DNA from: Verrucomicrobiaceae bacterium | Lineage (GTDB): Bacteria > Verrucomicrobiota > Verrucomicrobiia > Verrucomicrobiales > Verrucomicrobiaceae | Assembly: GCA_015075365.1 (NCBI GenBank) | Contig: JABTUN010000003.1 | Location: 310,001-374,000 of the forward strand | Reading direction: 5' to 3' | DNA length: 64,000 nucleotides | In this document: positions 25,200-34,432 of the stretch, piece after piece | Layout: the number at the start of each line of letters is the position of its first letter | Numbering within the stretch: the first letter of the stretch is position 1 | Position numbers and translations under genes: made by a program | Notes under the pieces: model-generated | Databases searched by the model: none | What the model was told of the DNA's origin: nothing | Seen by the model: the letters and a program-made list of their open reading frames with translations, nothing else

Positions 25200-27347
25200 T
25201 TAGCCGTTGTCTTCAGCAGGAGCGGCTTCGCCACTGGCGGCGGCGTCCTTTTCCTTCATGGCGGCCTTGCGGCTCATCTTGATGCGGCCTTTGTCGTCGA
25301 TGCCAATGCACTTGGCGGTGACGATGTCGCCGGTCTTGACGACGTCTTCGGTCTTGTTGACGCGGAAGTCGGCGAGTTCGCTGATGTGGATCAGGCCGTC
25401 TTTCTTGCCACCGAGGTTCATGAAGGCACCGAAGTTCGTCGTGCTGACGACGCGGCCCGTGTAGAGCTTGCCGACTTCGATTTCCTGGAACTGGCCGCTG
25501 ACCATTTCCACGGCGCGCTCGAGGCTTTCCTTGCGGGAGGCATAGATGAAGACGGTGCCGTCGTCCTCGATGCTGATTTCCGCGCCGGATTCGGCCTGGA
25601 TGGCTTTGATGTTCTTGCCGCCAGGGCCGATGAGCTCGCCGATCTTGTCGGGGTTGATCTTGATGATCTCGATGCGCGGAGCGTAGGGGCTGAGGGGCTT
25701 CACTTCGGCGATGGCGCTGGCCATGGCGCTGAGCACCTGGGTGCGGCCGGCCTTGGCCTTGGCGATGGCTTCCTCGAGGATGCTGAGCGGGATGCCGGGG
25801 AGCTTGAGGTCAAGCTGGTAGCCGGTGACGCCTTCGGTGGTGCCGCAGAGTTTGAAGTCCATGTCGCCGAAGTGGTCTTCGCTGCCGATGATGTCGAGCA
25901 TCGTGAGGTAGCGCTTCATGTTGTCGCCTTCGAACTCGGTGACGAGGCCGACGCTGATGCCGCCGACGGGGCGCTTGATGGGCACACCGGCGTCGAGGAG
26001 GGCCATGACGCCGGAGCACACGGAGGCCATGGAGGTGGAGCCGTTGGACTCCATGACTTCGCTGCTCACGCGGATGGCGTAGGGGAAGGTGGCCTTGTCA
26101 GGGATGACAGGCTCGATGGAGCGCTCGGCGAGAGCACCGTGACCGATTTCACGACGGTTCTGACCACCGAAGCGGCCGGTTTCACCGACGGAGAACGGAG
26201 GGAAGTTGTAGTGAAGGATGAAGCGCTTCGTGTCGGGGCCACCGGCGTAGGTGTCCATTTCCTGGGCTTCGTCCGCCGGAGCGAGCGTGGCGATGGAGAG
26301 AGCCATCGTTTCGCCGCGGGTGAAGCTGGCGGAGCCGTGCGTGCGAGGAAGCACGGAGGCCTCGCCAGAGAGCGGGCGGAGCTGGTCGATGCCGCGGCCG
26401 TCGCAACGGTTCTTCTTGTCGAGGATGGAGATGCGGAAGGCTTTCTTCTGGAGGTAGTCGAAGGCCTGGCTGATCTCGAAGGGCGTGGCCTCGGGGAACT
26501 TGGCCTTGATGGCTTCGGCGACTTCGTCCTTCAAAGCGCCGACGGCTTTGCCACGGGCGACTTTGGACGGCGTGTAGAGAGCGCCTTCGATGCGGTCGCC
26601 AGCGACGGCGTAGGCGATTTCGAGGAGCTCATCTTTGACGAGCATGAGGGGCACTTCGCGCTTCGGCTTGCCGGCGAGCTTCGTGAGCTCTTCCTGGGCG
26701 GCGACGATCTTGGTGACTTCGTTTTGAGCGAAGTGCAGCGCCTTGATGAACTCGGCCTCAGGCAGCTCGTTGGCCGCACCTTCGATCATGATGACGTCGG
26801 TCTTGTTGCCGACGTAAACGAGGTCGAGGTCGCTGTCGAGACGCTGGGACTGCGTGGGATTGATGATGAACTCACCATTGATGCGGCCGATGCGCACGGC
26901 ACCGACGGGGCCCGCGAAGGGAATGTCGGAGACGCAGAGAGCGGCGGAGGCACCGTTCATGGCGCAGATGTCCGGGTCGTTCTCGCCGTCGGCGCTGAGG
27001 AGGATGGCGACGACTTGGGTGTCGTAGTAGTAGCCTTTCGGGAAGAGCGGGCGCAGCGGGCGGTCCGTCATGCGGCAGGTGAGGATTTCCTTTTCCGTGG
27101 GGCGGCCTTCGCGCTTGAAGTAGCCACCGGGGAAGCGGCCGGCAGCGGAGGCTTTTTCCTTGTACTCGACGGAGAGGGGGAAGAAGTCCTGGCCGTCCTT
27201 CACTTTCGTGGCGGAGACAGCGGTGACGAGGACGATGGTGTCACCGAGACGCACGGTGACGGCGCCGTCGGCGAGTTTGGCGAATTTGCCGGTTTCGATC
27301 TGGAGGGTTCCAGCACCGAGCTGGATTTTTTGTGTGTGGATGGCCAT
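25200..27347 (-). CDS. pnp: Polyribonucleotide nucleotidyltransferase (PNPase)
   Basis: PNPase degrades RNA 3' to 5' by phosphorolysis as a trimer and is part of RNA turnover complexes. The 715-residue product has two RNase PH domains. The second includes DGRGIDQLRPLSGEASVL near residue 315 and the FGDMDFKLCGTTEGVTG block with the catalytic aspartate region. A KH domain (IGPGGKNIKAIQ, about 565) and an S1 domain (YTGRVVSTTNFGAFMNL, about 630) follow. It lies downstream of rpsO in the classical rpsO-pnp order; the 237-bp gap may carry the RNA structure that PNPase uses for autoregulation in other bacteria. Confidence 0.98.
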   Translation of the reverse strand: MAIHTQKIQLGAGTLQIETGKFAKLADGAVTVRLGDTIVLVTAVSATKVKDGQDFFPLSVEYKEKASAAGRFPGGYFKREGRPTEKEILTCRMTDRPLRPLFPKGYYYDTQVVAILLSADGENDPDICAMNGASAALCVSDIPFAGPVGAVRIGRINGEFIINPTQSQRLDSDLDLVYVGNKTDVIMIEGAANELPEAEFIKALHFAQNEVTKIVAAQEELTKLAGKPKREVPLMLVKDELLEIAYAVAGDRIEGALYTPSKVARGKAVGALKDEVAEAIKAKFPEATPFEISQAFDYLQKKAFRISILDKKNRCDGRGIDQLRPLSGEASVLPRTHGSASFTRGETMALSIATLAPADEAQEMDTYAGGPDTKRFILHYNFPPFSVGETGRFGGQNRREIGHGALAERSIEPVIPDKATFPYAIRVSSEVMESNGSTSMASVCSGVMALLDAGVPIKRPVGGISVGLVTEFEGDNMKRYLTMLDIIGSEDHFGDMDFKLCGTTEGVTGYQLDLKLPGIPLSILEEAIAKAKAGRTQVLSAMASAIAEVKPLSPYAPRIEIIKINPDKIGELIGPGGKNIKAIQAESGAEISIEDDGTVFIYASRKESLERAVEMVSGQFQEIEVGKLYTGRVVSTTNFGAFMNLGGKKDGLIHISELADFRVNKTEDVVKTGDIVTAKCIGIDDKGRIKMSRKAAMKEKDAAASGEAAPAEDNG

Positions 27348-27584
27348 GGTGGCAGTGTGTTTTGGTTTGTGTGTTTAGGGGAAATGGCTTCGCCGCGAAG
27401 GGCGAAGGTGTGGAGGGCGCAGAGCCAAGCTCCAATGAGTGGATGCGCCGGACGAATGCGGGTGCGCCAAAGTTCACGGACGATCATGCGTCCTGAAGGT
27501 GACCCTCTGCTCTTCGCCCTTGGCTTTACGCGCTTAAACGCGAAGGGCGATGCACTTGGCATCACCCTTCGGTAAATCTGGCGG
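27348..27584 (-). other. rpsO-pnp intergenic leader
   Basis: This 237-bp spacer between rpsO and pnp has no gene. It contains several direct and inverted copies of CGCGAAGGGCGA-type sequence (near 27390-27410, 27510-27550), including CGCGCTTAAACGCG, so it can fold into hairpins. Processing or autoregulation of pnp here is plausible by analogy with other bacteria but is not shown. Confidence 0.4.
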
Positions 27585-27845
27585 TTAGCGGCGCAGGCCC
27601 AGGCTCTTAAGCAGGGCCTGGTAGCGCTCGTTGGCCGTGAGCTTGAGATAGTCGAGCAGCTTGCGGCGGCGGGCGACCATCTGGAGGAGGCCGCGGCGCG
27701 TGGAATGATCCTTCTGATGCGTGGCGAGATGCTGCGTCAGATCGTTGATTCGCTTCGTCAAGAGGGCCACCTGGACGTCGGCGCTGCCGGTGTCCTTGTC
27801 GTGGAGCTTGAAGGAGGTGGAATCGATGGTGGTTGCTTCGCTCAT
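27585..27845 (-). CDS. rpsO: 30S ribosomal protein S15
   Basis: S15 binds the 16S rRNA three-way junction early in small-subunit assembly. The 86-residue product has the usual DTGSADVQVALLTKRINDLT helix, the loop HQKDHSTRRGL with the rRNA-contacting His/Asp/Ser residues, and VARRRKLLDYLKLT before the C-terminus. It lies upstream of pnp on the same strand. Confidence 0.98.
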   Translation of the reverse strand: MSEATTIDSTSFKLHDKDTGSADVQVALLTKRINDLTQHLATHQKDHSTRRGLLQMVARRRKLLDYLKLTANERYQALLKSLGLRR

Positions 27846-27992
27846 GTGGGTGGGGGAATCGCCAGCAACTTGCCGGCTGAGTGTGTTGGGGTGGAAAGGG
27901 CCGCGAAGGAACCATCGAATGCCGTTTTGGCAAGGGGGAAAATGCCTGATTCCTGAATCAAAATGCCAGGGCCAGGAATCTCCTGGAAAGGC

Positions 27993-28021
27993 GAAGGCAC
28001 CGGGTTTTGCCCGGTGCCTTC
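27993..28021 (-). terminator. Hairpin downstream of rnpB
   Basis: A perfect 12-bp stem GAAGGCACCGGG / CCCGGTGCCTTC with a 5-base loop lies 6 bp beyond the 3' end of rnpB. On the minus strand it is followed by CGCCTTT, a weak T-tract. It probably ends the rnpB transcript. Confidence 0.7.
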
Positions 28022-28026
28022 ATGTG

Positions 28027-28457
28027 GATCGGCCCTCATAAGCCGGATTCTGTCCCCCGCACACCTTGCGGCGGCAGGTCATGATCATTTATCTGTCGGG
28101 CCGAAGCGGCCGGCCCGCCCCCGTCTTGCGACGGTGGTGCGACTATTACCCGGAGTCATCCATCCGGCCCTTGCGGACCGGATTTGCGGCCAGGCGGGCC
28201 GTTTCCCCTGTTCTGTCTTGCACCGCATGAGGTTTGTCGTGCCTCCTTCCTCGCGGTCGGAGCGGTGGGCTCTTACCCCGCCTTTTCACCCTTGCCCCGG
28301 CTTGCGCCGTGGCGGTTTGATTTCTGTGACACTGTCTGTGACCGCGGCTTGCGCCACGACCCCCACATTTTCATGTGGCATGCTGCCTTGTGGTGTCCGG
28401 ACTTTCCTCCCGTGCTCCGTCTTTCGACCAAACACGGGCGATCACTCCGGCCGACCC
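28027..28457 (-). ncRNA. rnpB: RNase P RNA, bacterial type A
   Basis: This is the catalytic RNA of RNase P, which trims the 5' leader of tRNA precursors. The universally conserved GAGGAAAGTCCGGAC lies near the 5' end (plus-strand complement at 28395-28410) and AGAATCCGGCTTAT near the 3' end (28038-28051). The terminal P1 helix can be drawn between 28449-28456 and 28027-28034. Length of about 430 nt fits a type A RNA. The ends are set from P1 and are good to a few bases. Long open frames through this region are spurious. Confidence 0.93.
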
Positions 28458-28463
28458 GCATCG

Positions 28464-28493
28464 AAACTAGTGGCGGAGCTTCGGGATGTCCAA
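28464..28493 (-). promoter_or_regulatory. Likely rnpB promoter
   Basis: On the minus strand TTGGAC (28488-28493) and TAGTTT (28464-28469) are spaced by 18 bp, placing a start a few bases before the RNase P RNA 5' end. A sigma-70-type promoter is expected here. Confidence 0.45.
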
Positions 28494-28570
28494 TCTCAAT
28501 TCTATATCAGTCTCGTCGGCGAAAAAAACCCGTCGCAAACCGCCTCGCTCTCGACATGGAAAGGGTCTGC

Positions 28571-29563
28571 ATGCCCTTCCCCAGCGATCACGCCCTCCAG
28601 CTCCTCGCACGTGCCCGAGACAACGGCCGCCTCGGTCATGCCTACCTCATCACGGGGCCGCGCGAGGCCCGGCACGAGGACTTTGCGGCGCGTTTTCTCG
28701 ATCTTGTCACCGCCACGCCCCAGCGCACACTGGAGGGCTGGGAAGGGCAGGGGGCCATCGTCCTGCGCCCGCAGAGCAAGAGCAGGCGCATCACCATCGG
28801 GGACGACGGCGACGATCCGGGCACGATCCGCTTCCTGGAGAAGATGATCCGCCGCACCGCCGCGCCGAACGGCTGGAAGCTCGGCATCATCGTCGATGCG
28901 GAGCGCATGAACGTGCAGGCTCAAAATGCCTTCCTCAAGACGCTGGAGGAGCCGCCGCCGCGCACGCTGCTGCTGCTGCTGACCACCCAGCCGGAGCAAC
29001 TCCTGCCCACCATCCAGTCCCGCGTCATCGAGATCGGCCTCATGCCGCCGCCCGGCGTGCGCATTTTCACCCCGCACGAGCAAAAGCTGCTCGTCGTGCT
29101 CGAAAAACTCGCCGCCCGCGCTGCGGGCACGCTTTCCGGCGCGCTGGCTCTCAAGGCCGACTTCGAATCCATCCTGGAGGAACTCCACGACGACCTCAAA
29201 AAACAGCATGAGGCTGACTTTGAGCGGGAAACCGAGCATTACGGCAAAACCACCGACGGGTCGTGGCTCAAGCAGCGCGAGGAGCAGGTCGAGGCCGCCA
29301 TCGAGGCGGATTACATCCAGCAGCGCAGCGCGCTCATGGACCTGCTGCTCTCCTGGTTCGGCGATGTGGCCCGTCAGCAGGCCGGCGCGGAGCATCTGGA
29401 CCTGCCGAAGCATCAAAACGCCACCGCCTCCCTGGCCGCGAAGTGGGACGCGGCGGATGTCGCCAAGCGCATCCGCATTCTCCGCCAGCTTGAAAGCCAT
29501 TTGCACACAAATGTGAATGAGGGCCTCGCGCTGGAGGTATGCTTCATCCAGGCGTTTGCCTGA
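28571..29563 (+). CDS. holB: DNA polymerase III delta'-like (HolB) clamp-loader subunit
   Basis: A 330-residue product from the ATG at 28571, preceded by GGAAAGG at good spacing; the in-frame ATG at 28556 is an alternative, while the upstream extension lies in rnpB and is not coding. The N-terminal AAA+-like half has LGHAYLITGPREARHEDFA in place of a full Walker A, then the strongly conserved MNVQAQNAFLKTLEEPPPRTL (split here as two phrases MNVQAQNAFLKTLEEPP and RTLLLLL) and LPTIQSRVIEI. These features fit delta', which opens the sliding clamp loader complex but does not hydrolyse ATP. The C-terminal half is helical and diverged. The 3' end overlaps the convergent PfkB gene by 20 bp. Confidence 0.85.
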   Translation: MPFPSDHALQLLARARDNGRLGHAYLITGPREARHEDFAARFLDLVTATPQRTLEGWEGQGAIVLRPQSKSRRITIGDDGDDPGTIRFLEKMIRRTAAPNGWKLGIIVDAERMNVQAQNAFLKTLEEPPPRTLLLLLTTQPEQLLPTIQSRVIEIGLMPPPGVRIFTPHEQKLLVVLEKLAARAAGTLSGALALKADFESILEELHDDLKKQHEADFERETEHYGKTTDGSWLKQREEQVEAAIEADYIQQRSALMDLLLSWFGDVARQQAGAEHLDLPKHQNATASLAAKWDAADVAKRIRILRQLESHLHTNVNEGLALEVCFIQAFA

Positions 29564-30371
29564 GCAGCATCCGCAGCACATGGCGGCCGCCCAGACCCTC
29601 CGCATTCCACGCCGCCAAGCGCGCGGCATGCTCCGCGCAGCGCTCCAGCGGCCACTTTGAGAGCCAGCCGTGCAGGAACGCGCCATGAAACACATCCCCG
29701 CAGCCTGTGGTATCGACCAGGGGCACGGCTGTGAAGGCCGGTTGATGAAAATGCACACCGTCCCGCGCCCATACATGGCTGCCACGAGTGCCGTCCGTGA
29801 TCACCAGCAGTCGTGCGGGCGGCTGCAGGAGCTTTTCGGCCATTTTCGCCAGTTCGTGGCATCCGGCGGCCTTTTCGGCGAAATCGCGCGAGATGATGCG
29901 CAGATGGCTCGCCTCGAACAAATCGCGAACCGGCTCCCGAAACCGCCCCGCGCCGCCATCGAAGGAGATTTCGACGCCCTGAGCCTGCGCGGCCCGGATC
30001 GCGGCTCTGCACGCGTTTTCATGACGGCCGTTGATGTGCAGCAATCGCACGTCGTCGAGCATCTGCGGCTCAAAAAACGGCTCAGGAGCCTCTGAGGGCA
30101 TGAAAACGATCTGCCGTGCGCCGTCCCGCTGCCGCACCAGGATCACCGCGCGCGCCGGTTCACTGTCCACCAGCACGCACTCATGACCGTGCGCCCGCAA
30201 GACGGCCAGTGCTGTCGCCACCGGACCGCCGAGGTCCTCCGCGTATGCGGCGGCCTCCGCCACGCTCTCTTCCGGACTGAATTCTGGCACAACAAAAAAC
30301 GTGTCCCGCGTTTCCGCGCCGATGCCCACGACCTTGAAAGAAAGCTGCTCCATGCAGCGGCCATGATTCAC
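29544..30371 (-). CDS. PfkB-family sugar or nucleoside kinase
   Basis: A 275-residue ribokinase-like protein from the start at 30371; the internal ATG at 30353 (MEQLSFKVVGIGAE) is equally plausible. It has the PfkB signature 2 DTTGCGDVFHGAF (residues 220-232) with the catalytic aspartate D226, the EDLGGPVATALAVL glycine pair near residue 48, and ITDGTRGSHV before the ATP site. The substrate cannot be assigned. It is divergent from the MFS transporter 52 bp away, so a shared control region is possible and the two could act on the same sugar. Confidence 0.88.
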   Translation of the reverse strand: MNHGRCMEQLSFKVVGIGAETRDTFFVVPEFSPEESVAEAAAYAEDLGGPVATALAVLRAHGHECVLVDSEPARAVILVRQRDGARQIVFMPSEAPEPFFEPQMLDDVRLLHINGRHENACRAAIRAAQAQGVEISFDGGAGRFREPVRDLFEASHLRIISRDFAEKAAGCHELAKMAEKLLQPPARLLVITDGTRGSHVWARDGVHFHQPAFTAVPLVDTTGCGDVFHGAFLHGWLSKWPLERCAEHAARLAAWNAEGLGGRHVLRMLLRQTPG

Positions 30372-30423
30372 ACGATTTCGCGATTGTCATCCTCCACCAA
30401 GTCATTCAACATCCGCGCTTCTC

Positions 30424-31824
30424 ATGAGCACCTCCGCCCCTCCCGACGCCTCCCTGCCCTGGTACAAGCAACTCAATGCCTACCATTGGTTCGTCTTCTT
30501 TGTCGCCTCCGCCGCGTGGTGCTTTGACTGCCTCGACCAGCAGCTTTTCATCCTGGCGCGTGACAACGCGCTCAAGGCGCTCGACCCGAATGGCGACCAG
30601 GCAAAGCTCAGCGGCATGGCGATGGCGGTTTTCGTGGCCGGATGGGCCACCGGCGGCCTCATCTTCGGCGCGGTGGGCGATCGCATCGGCCGCGCAAAGA
30701 CCCTTGCGCTCACGGTGCTCATTTACTCCGTCTTCACCGGCCTGTCTTCCTTCGCGGCGAACGCGGACCAGTTCATGATCTACCGCGCCCTCACCGGTCT
30801 CGGCGTCGGCGGAGTGTTCGGCCTCGCGGTGGCTCTGGTGGCGGATTCGCTTCCCGACACGGCGCGTGCGAAGGCGCTGGGCATGCTTCAGGCGCTCTCC
30901 GCGGTCGGCAATGTGACCGCGGGCCTTTGCGCGATGGCGGTGTCCAACATGGACCCCAATGTTTCCTGGAAATATCTTTTCTGGATCGGCTCCGCCCCCG
31001 CCTTCCTGTGCATCTTCATCATGATCCGCCTCAAGGAGCCGGAAAAGTGGGTTGCCGCCAAGGTCACGAGCCAGACGGACAAGTCGAAGGCCATGGGTTC
31101 TTATTCCAGCCTGTTTGGGGACGCGCGCTGGCGGAAGCCGGCCATCTTTGGCATGCTGCTGTGCGTGTCCGCCGTGATCGGCCTGTGGGGCATCGGCTTC
31201 TTCAGCAACAAGCTCACCGCGCCGGCCATCGCGGCGTCGCTCGCGGAGCAAAACCTGCCGCCGGAGAAAGTCGGGCCCGCCAAGCAGTGGTGGGCCGCCG
31301 CGAACCTGATCGTGCAGAACATCGGCGCGTTTTTCGGCATGATCTGCTTTAGCAAGGCGGCCTCGCGCTTCGGGCGCAAGCCCGTCTTTGCCGTCGCCTT
31401 CATCGCGGCGATGGCCTCGACGGTCTTTTTCTACCAGTGCTTCAAGACCACGTCGGACATCTGGATGAGCTTCGTGATGGGCTTCTGCCAGCTTTCGCTC
31501 TTTGCGGGCTTCGCGATTTACCTGCCGGAACTGTTCCCCACGCGTCTGCGCAGCACCGGAACCAGCTTCTGCTACAATGTGGGCCGCTTCATCGCTGCCA
31601 GCGGCCCGATCACGCTCGGTGTGCTGGCCTCCAATCTGGCGAAGGACGCCAAGGCCGCGCTGCCTGCCATTCCCGAGGAGGCCGCGCGCAAAGTCGCGGA
31701 AGCTGCAGCCGAACTTGCCGCCTTCCGGAGTGCCGGCACCTGGATGAGCCTGATCTTCGTCCTTGGCCTCGTCGCCCTGCTCTTCCTCCCGGAAACCAAG
31801 GGCCGCCCGATGCCGGAGGATTGA
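30424..31824 (+). CDS. MFS transporter, sugar-porter-like
   Basis: A 466-residue polytopic inner-membrane protein with about 12 hydrophobic segments. The loop 2-3 motif reads FGAVGDRIGRAKTLALTV, the MFS signature, and ALTGLGVGGVFGLAVALVAD lies in helices 4-5. The second half has a long loop and a corresponding SRFGRKPVFAVAFIA motif. The C-terminus ends FLPETKGRPMPED, typical of the sugar porter branch (PETKG). It is divergent from the PfkB kinase and ends at a strong terminator. The substrate is unknown. Confidence 0.92.
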   Translation: MSTSAPPDASLPWYKQLNAYHWFVFFVASAAWCFDCLDQQLFILARDNALKALDPNGDQAKLSGMAMAVFVAGWATGGLIFGAVGDRIGRAKTLALTVLIYSVFTGLSSFAANADQFMIYRALTGLGVGGVFGLAVALVADSLPDTARAKALGMLQALSAVGNVTAGLCAMAVSNMDPNVSWKYLFWIGSAPAFLCIFIMIRLKEPEKWVAAKVTSQTDKSKAMGSYSSLFGDARWRKPAIFGMLLCVSAVIGLWGIGFFSNKLTAPAIAASLAEQNLPPEKVGPAKQWWAAANLIVQNIGAFFGMICFSKAASRFGRKPVFAVAFIAAMASTVFFYQCFKTTSDIWMSFVMGFCQLSLFAGFAIYLPELFPTRLRSTGTSFCYNVGRFIAASGPITLGVLASNLAKDAKAALPAIPEEAARKVAEAAAELAAFRSAGTWMSLIFVLGLVALLFLPETKGRPMPED

Positions 31825-31844
31825 TTGGTTCGCTTCACATGGGT

Positions 31845-31880
31845 CCCATGAGTCGCTCAAGACTCATGGGGCTTTTTTTT
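31845..31880 (+). terminator. Intrinsic terminator of MFS gene
   Basis: CCCATGAGT (31845-31853) pairs with ACTCATGGG (31862-31870) over an 8-base loop, followed by GC and eight T residues, 20 bp after the MFS stop. Confidence 0.92.
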
Positions 31881-31944
31881 GGGGCGGGGGAGTGATGGAG
31901 TCGTGGAGTAATGCCAAGCGATTCTCATCACTCCACGGACGCGG

Positions 31945-33372
31945 TCACGCCAGCACGCCCTTCACCACGTGCCCATGCACATCCGTGAGGCGGTAGCGCC
32001 TTCCTTGGAACTTGTACGTCAGCCGCTCGTGATCAATGCCCAGCAGGTGCATCAGCGTGGCGTGGAAATCGTGAATGTGCAGGCCGTTGGAGGCCACGTT
32101 GTAGCCAAACTCGTCCGTCTCGCCGTAGATCGCACCCGCTTTGATCCCGCCGCCGGCCATCCACGCGCTGAAACAGCGCGGATGATGATCGCGTCCGAAA
32201 TTCGCCTGAATTTTGCCCTGGCAGTAGTTTGTGCGGCCGAACTCACCGCCCCAGACCACCAGTGTGTCGTCCAGCAGGCCGCGCTGCTTCAGATCTTTGA
32301 CGAGCGCCGCCGCGGGCTGATCGGTCTCTTTGCATAGCTTTGGCAGCGCACCAGGCAGGCCGCCGTGATGATCCCAGTCCTGATGGTAGAGCTGGATGAA
32401 GCGCACACCGCGCTCCGCCATGCGCCGCGCCTGCAGGCAGTTCGCGGCGAAGGTGCCCGGCGTCTTCACATCCGGCCCGTAGCTGTCCAGAATATGCTGC
32501 GGCTCATCGCTGAGGTCCGTGGCCTCCGGGATGCTGCTCTGCATGCGGTAGGCCATTTCGTAGTGATCGATGCGGTTTGAAATCTCCGTGTCCGGCGTGC
32601 CCGCGAGTTGATGCTCATGCAGCTCCTTGAGCCGGTCCAGCATCAGCCGGCGGCTTTTGTCATCCACGCCCTCCGGATTGCCGAGATAGAGCACCGGGTC
32701 CTTTGCCGCGCGAAACAGCACGCCTTGGTGCTTCGTTGGCAAAAAGCCGCTGCCCCACAGATGCGCGCCGAGCGGCTGACCGCCCTTTCCTTTCGTGATC
32801 AGCACCACAAACGACGGCAGATTCGCATTTTCCGCGCCGAGACCATAACTCAGCCACGCGCCCATGCTCGGCCGGCCCGCGATTTGCGATCCCGTCTGAA
32901 AAAACGTGACACCAGGGCCATGATTGATGCTTTCGGTGAACATCGACCGCACCACGCAGATCTCGTCTGCAATGCCGGCCGTGTGCGGCAGCAGCTCACT
33001 GAACCAAGCGCCCGCCTGCCCATGCTGAGTGAACTTGAAGGGCGATCCCACCATCGGAATCGACGATTGGTTGCCCGACATCCCCGTCAGCCGCTGACCA
33101 CCGCGCACCGAGTCCGGGAGCTGCTCGCCGTGGCGCTTGTTCAGCAGCGGTTTGTAATCCAGCAGGTCCAGATGCGACGGCCCGCCGGACATGAAGAGGT
33201 AAATGATCCGCTTCGCCTTCGCGAAATGATGCGTCCCACCCAAAACCCCGCGATCCACCGTCACCGGAGCCGCGCCCGACTCCCGCGCCAGCATCTCATT
33301 GAGCGCGATCCCGCCCAGGCCGAGGCCAAAGCGGTTCAGGAGGGTGCGGCGGTTGAGGACAGGGGAGTTCAC
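31945..33372 (-). CDS. DUF1501 family protein, Tat-type signal
   Basis: A 475-residue DUF1501 protein, the second in the window. The N-terminus MNSPVLNRRTLLNRFGLGLG is a twin-arginine-like signal. Family blocks include IIYLFMSGGPSHLDLLDYKP, ICVVRSMFTESINHGP, VVWGGEFGRTNY and GRDHHPRCFSAWMAGGGI. In this group it usually follows a DUF1549/DUF1553 gene; none is adjacent here (the upstream neighbour is the divergent sucD). Role unknown, probably in the envelope. Confidence 0.93.
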   Translation of the reverse strand: MNSPVLNRRTLLNRFGLGLGGIALNEMLARESGAAPVTVDRGVLGGTHHFAKAKRIIYLFMSGGPSHLDLLDYKPLLNKRHGEQLPDSVRGGQRLTGMSGNQSSIPMVGSPFKFTQHGQAGAWFSELLPHTAGIADEICVVRSMFTESINHGPGVTFFQTGSQIAGRPSMGAWLSYGLGAENANLPSFVVLITKGKGGQPLGAHLWGSGFLPTKHQGVLFRAAKDPVLYLGNPEGVDDKSRRLMLDRLKELHEHQLAGTPDTEISNRIDHYEMAYRMQSSIPEATDLSDEPQHILDSYGPDVKTPGTFAANCLQARRMAERGVRFIQLYHQDWDHHGGLPGALPKLCKETDQPAAALVKDLKQRGLLDDTLVVWGGEFGRTNYCQGKIQANFGRDHHPRCFSAWMAGGGIKAGAIYGETDEFGYNVASNGLHIHDFHATLMHLLGIDHERLTYKFQGRRYRLTDVHGHVVKGVLA

Positions 33373-33509
33373 GGAGGCAGGTTTTACGATTTGGATCTGT
33401 TGTGGCTATCACTCCCTTCGTCATTCGGAAATTCGCCATTCGGCATTTCCAGCGTTTGACGCCGCCCCGCATCCCCCTACTCTCACTGCTCCCACTTTCC
33501 CCTACCCCC

Positions 33510-34418
33510 ATGGCCATCCTCGTCGAAACGGACACACGCATTCTCGTTCAAGGCATCACTGGAGACTTCGGCTCCCGTCATGCGAAAGCCTCCATCGACT
33601 ACGGCACGCAGCTCGTCGCGGGCGTGACGCCGGGCAAGGGCGGCCAGATTTTCGAGCACAGCGGCAAGAAAGTGCCCGTTTTCGACACCGTGAGCGAGGC
33701 GGCGAAGGAAACCGGAGCCACTGTGAGCGTCATTTTCGTCCCGCCGCCCTTCGCGGCCGATGCCATCCTCGAAGGCGTCGATGCAGGCCTCGATCTCGTC
33801 GTGGCGATCACGGAAGGCATCCCGGTCAATGACATGATCCGCGTCAAAGCGGCGATGAAAGGCAGCAAAACCCGCCTCATCGGCCCGAACTGCCCCGGTC
33901 TCGTCACGCCGGGCCGCGGCGAGAAATCCCACGGTGGTTGCCGCATCGGCATCGCTCCGGGTTACATTCACAAGCGCGGCAATGTGGGCGTCGTCAGCCG
34001 CTCCGGCACGCTCACTTATGAAGCGGTGTGGCAGCTCACCACGCGCGGCTACGGTCAAAGCACCTGCGTCGGCATCGGTGGTGATCCCGTGAACGGCACG
34101 AACCACCTCGACGTGCTGAAGATGTTCAACGACGATCCCGAGACCGAGGCCATCATCATGATCGGTGAAATCGGCGGCAACGCCGAGGTCGAAGCTGGCC
34201 TGTGGGCCAAGGACAACTGCAAGAAGCCCATCGCGGCCTTCATCGCTGGTGCCACGGCTCCTCCCGGACGCCGCATGGGCCACGCCGGTGCCATCATCGG
34301 CGGCGCGGATGACACCGCTGCCGCTAAGAAGCGCATCCTCGCCGAGTGCGGCATCGCCGTGAGCGATTCCCCGGCCGACATGGCCACCACGCTGCTGAAG
34401 CGCTGGGGCAAGGCGTGA
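33510..34418 (+). CDS. sucD: Succinyl-CoA synthetase alpha subunit
   Basis: SucD, with SucC, interconverts succinyl-CoA and succinate with ATP/GTP formation in the TCA cycle. The 302-residue product starts at ATG 33510 (MAILVETDTRILVQGITG); a longer open frame upstream runs through a CATTCGG-type repeat and is not coding. The CoA-binding Rossmann fold is clear, with LIGPNCPGLVTPGRGE, VGVVSRSGTLTYEAVWQLT and the phosphohistidine loop GRRMGHAGAII (His near residue 257). sucC is not adjacent. Confidence 0.97.
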   Translation: MAILVETDTRILVQGITGDFGSRHAKASIDYGTQLVAGVTPGKGGQIFEHSGKKVPVFDTVSEAAKETGATVSVIFVPPPFAADAILEGVDAGLDLVVAITEGIPVNDMIRVKAAMKGSKTRLIGPNCPGLVTPGRGEKSHGGCRIGIAPGYIHKRGNVGVVSRSGTLTYEAVWQLTTRGYGQSTCVGIGGDPVNGTNHLDVLKMFNDDPETEAIIMIGEIGGNAEVEAGLWAKDNCKKPIAAFIAGATAPPGRRMGHAGAIIGGADDTAAAKKRILAECGIAVSDSPADMATTLLKRWGKA

Positions 34419-34432
34419 TCGGATCGACGTTG

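Noticed and set aside
24837..25234. Short frames on both strands upstream of the protease fusion
   Set aside because: Low-complexity composition, conflict between frames, overlap with the pnp terminator and no family resemblance.
25386..27575. 729-residue plus-strand frame
   Set aside because: Antisense shadow of pnp, rich in Gly/Ala/Asp/Glu as expected from reversed codons.
28184..28555. N-terminal extension of the holB frame
   Set aside because: It runs through the RNase P RNA gene; the SD-supported ATG at 28571 is a better start.
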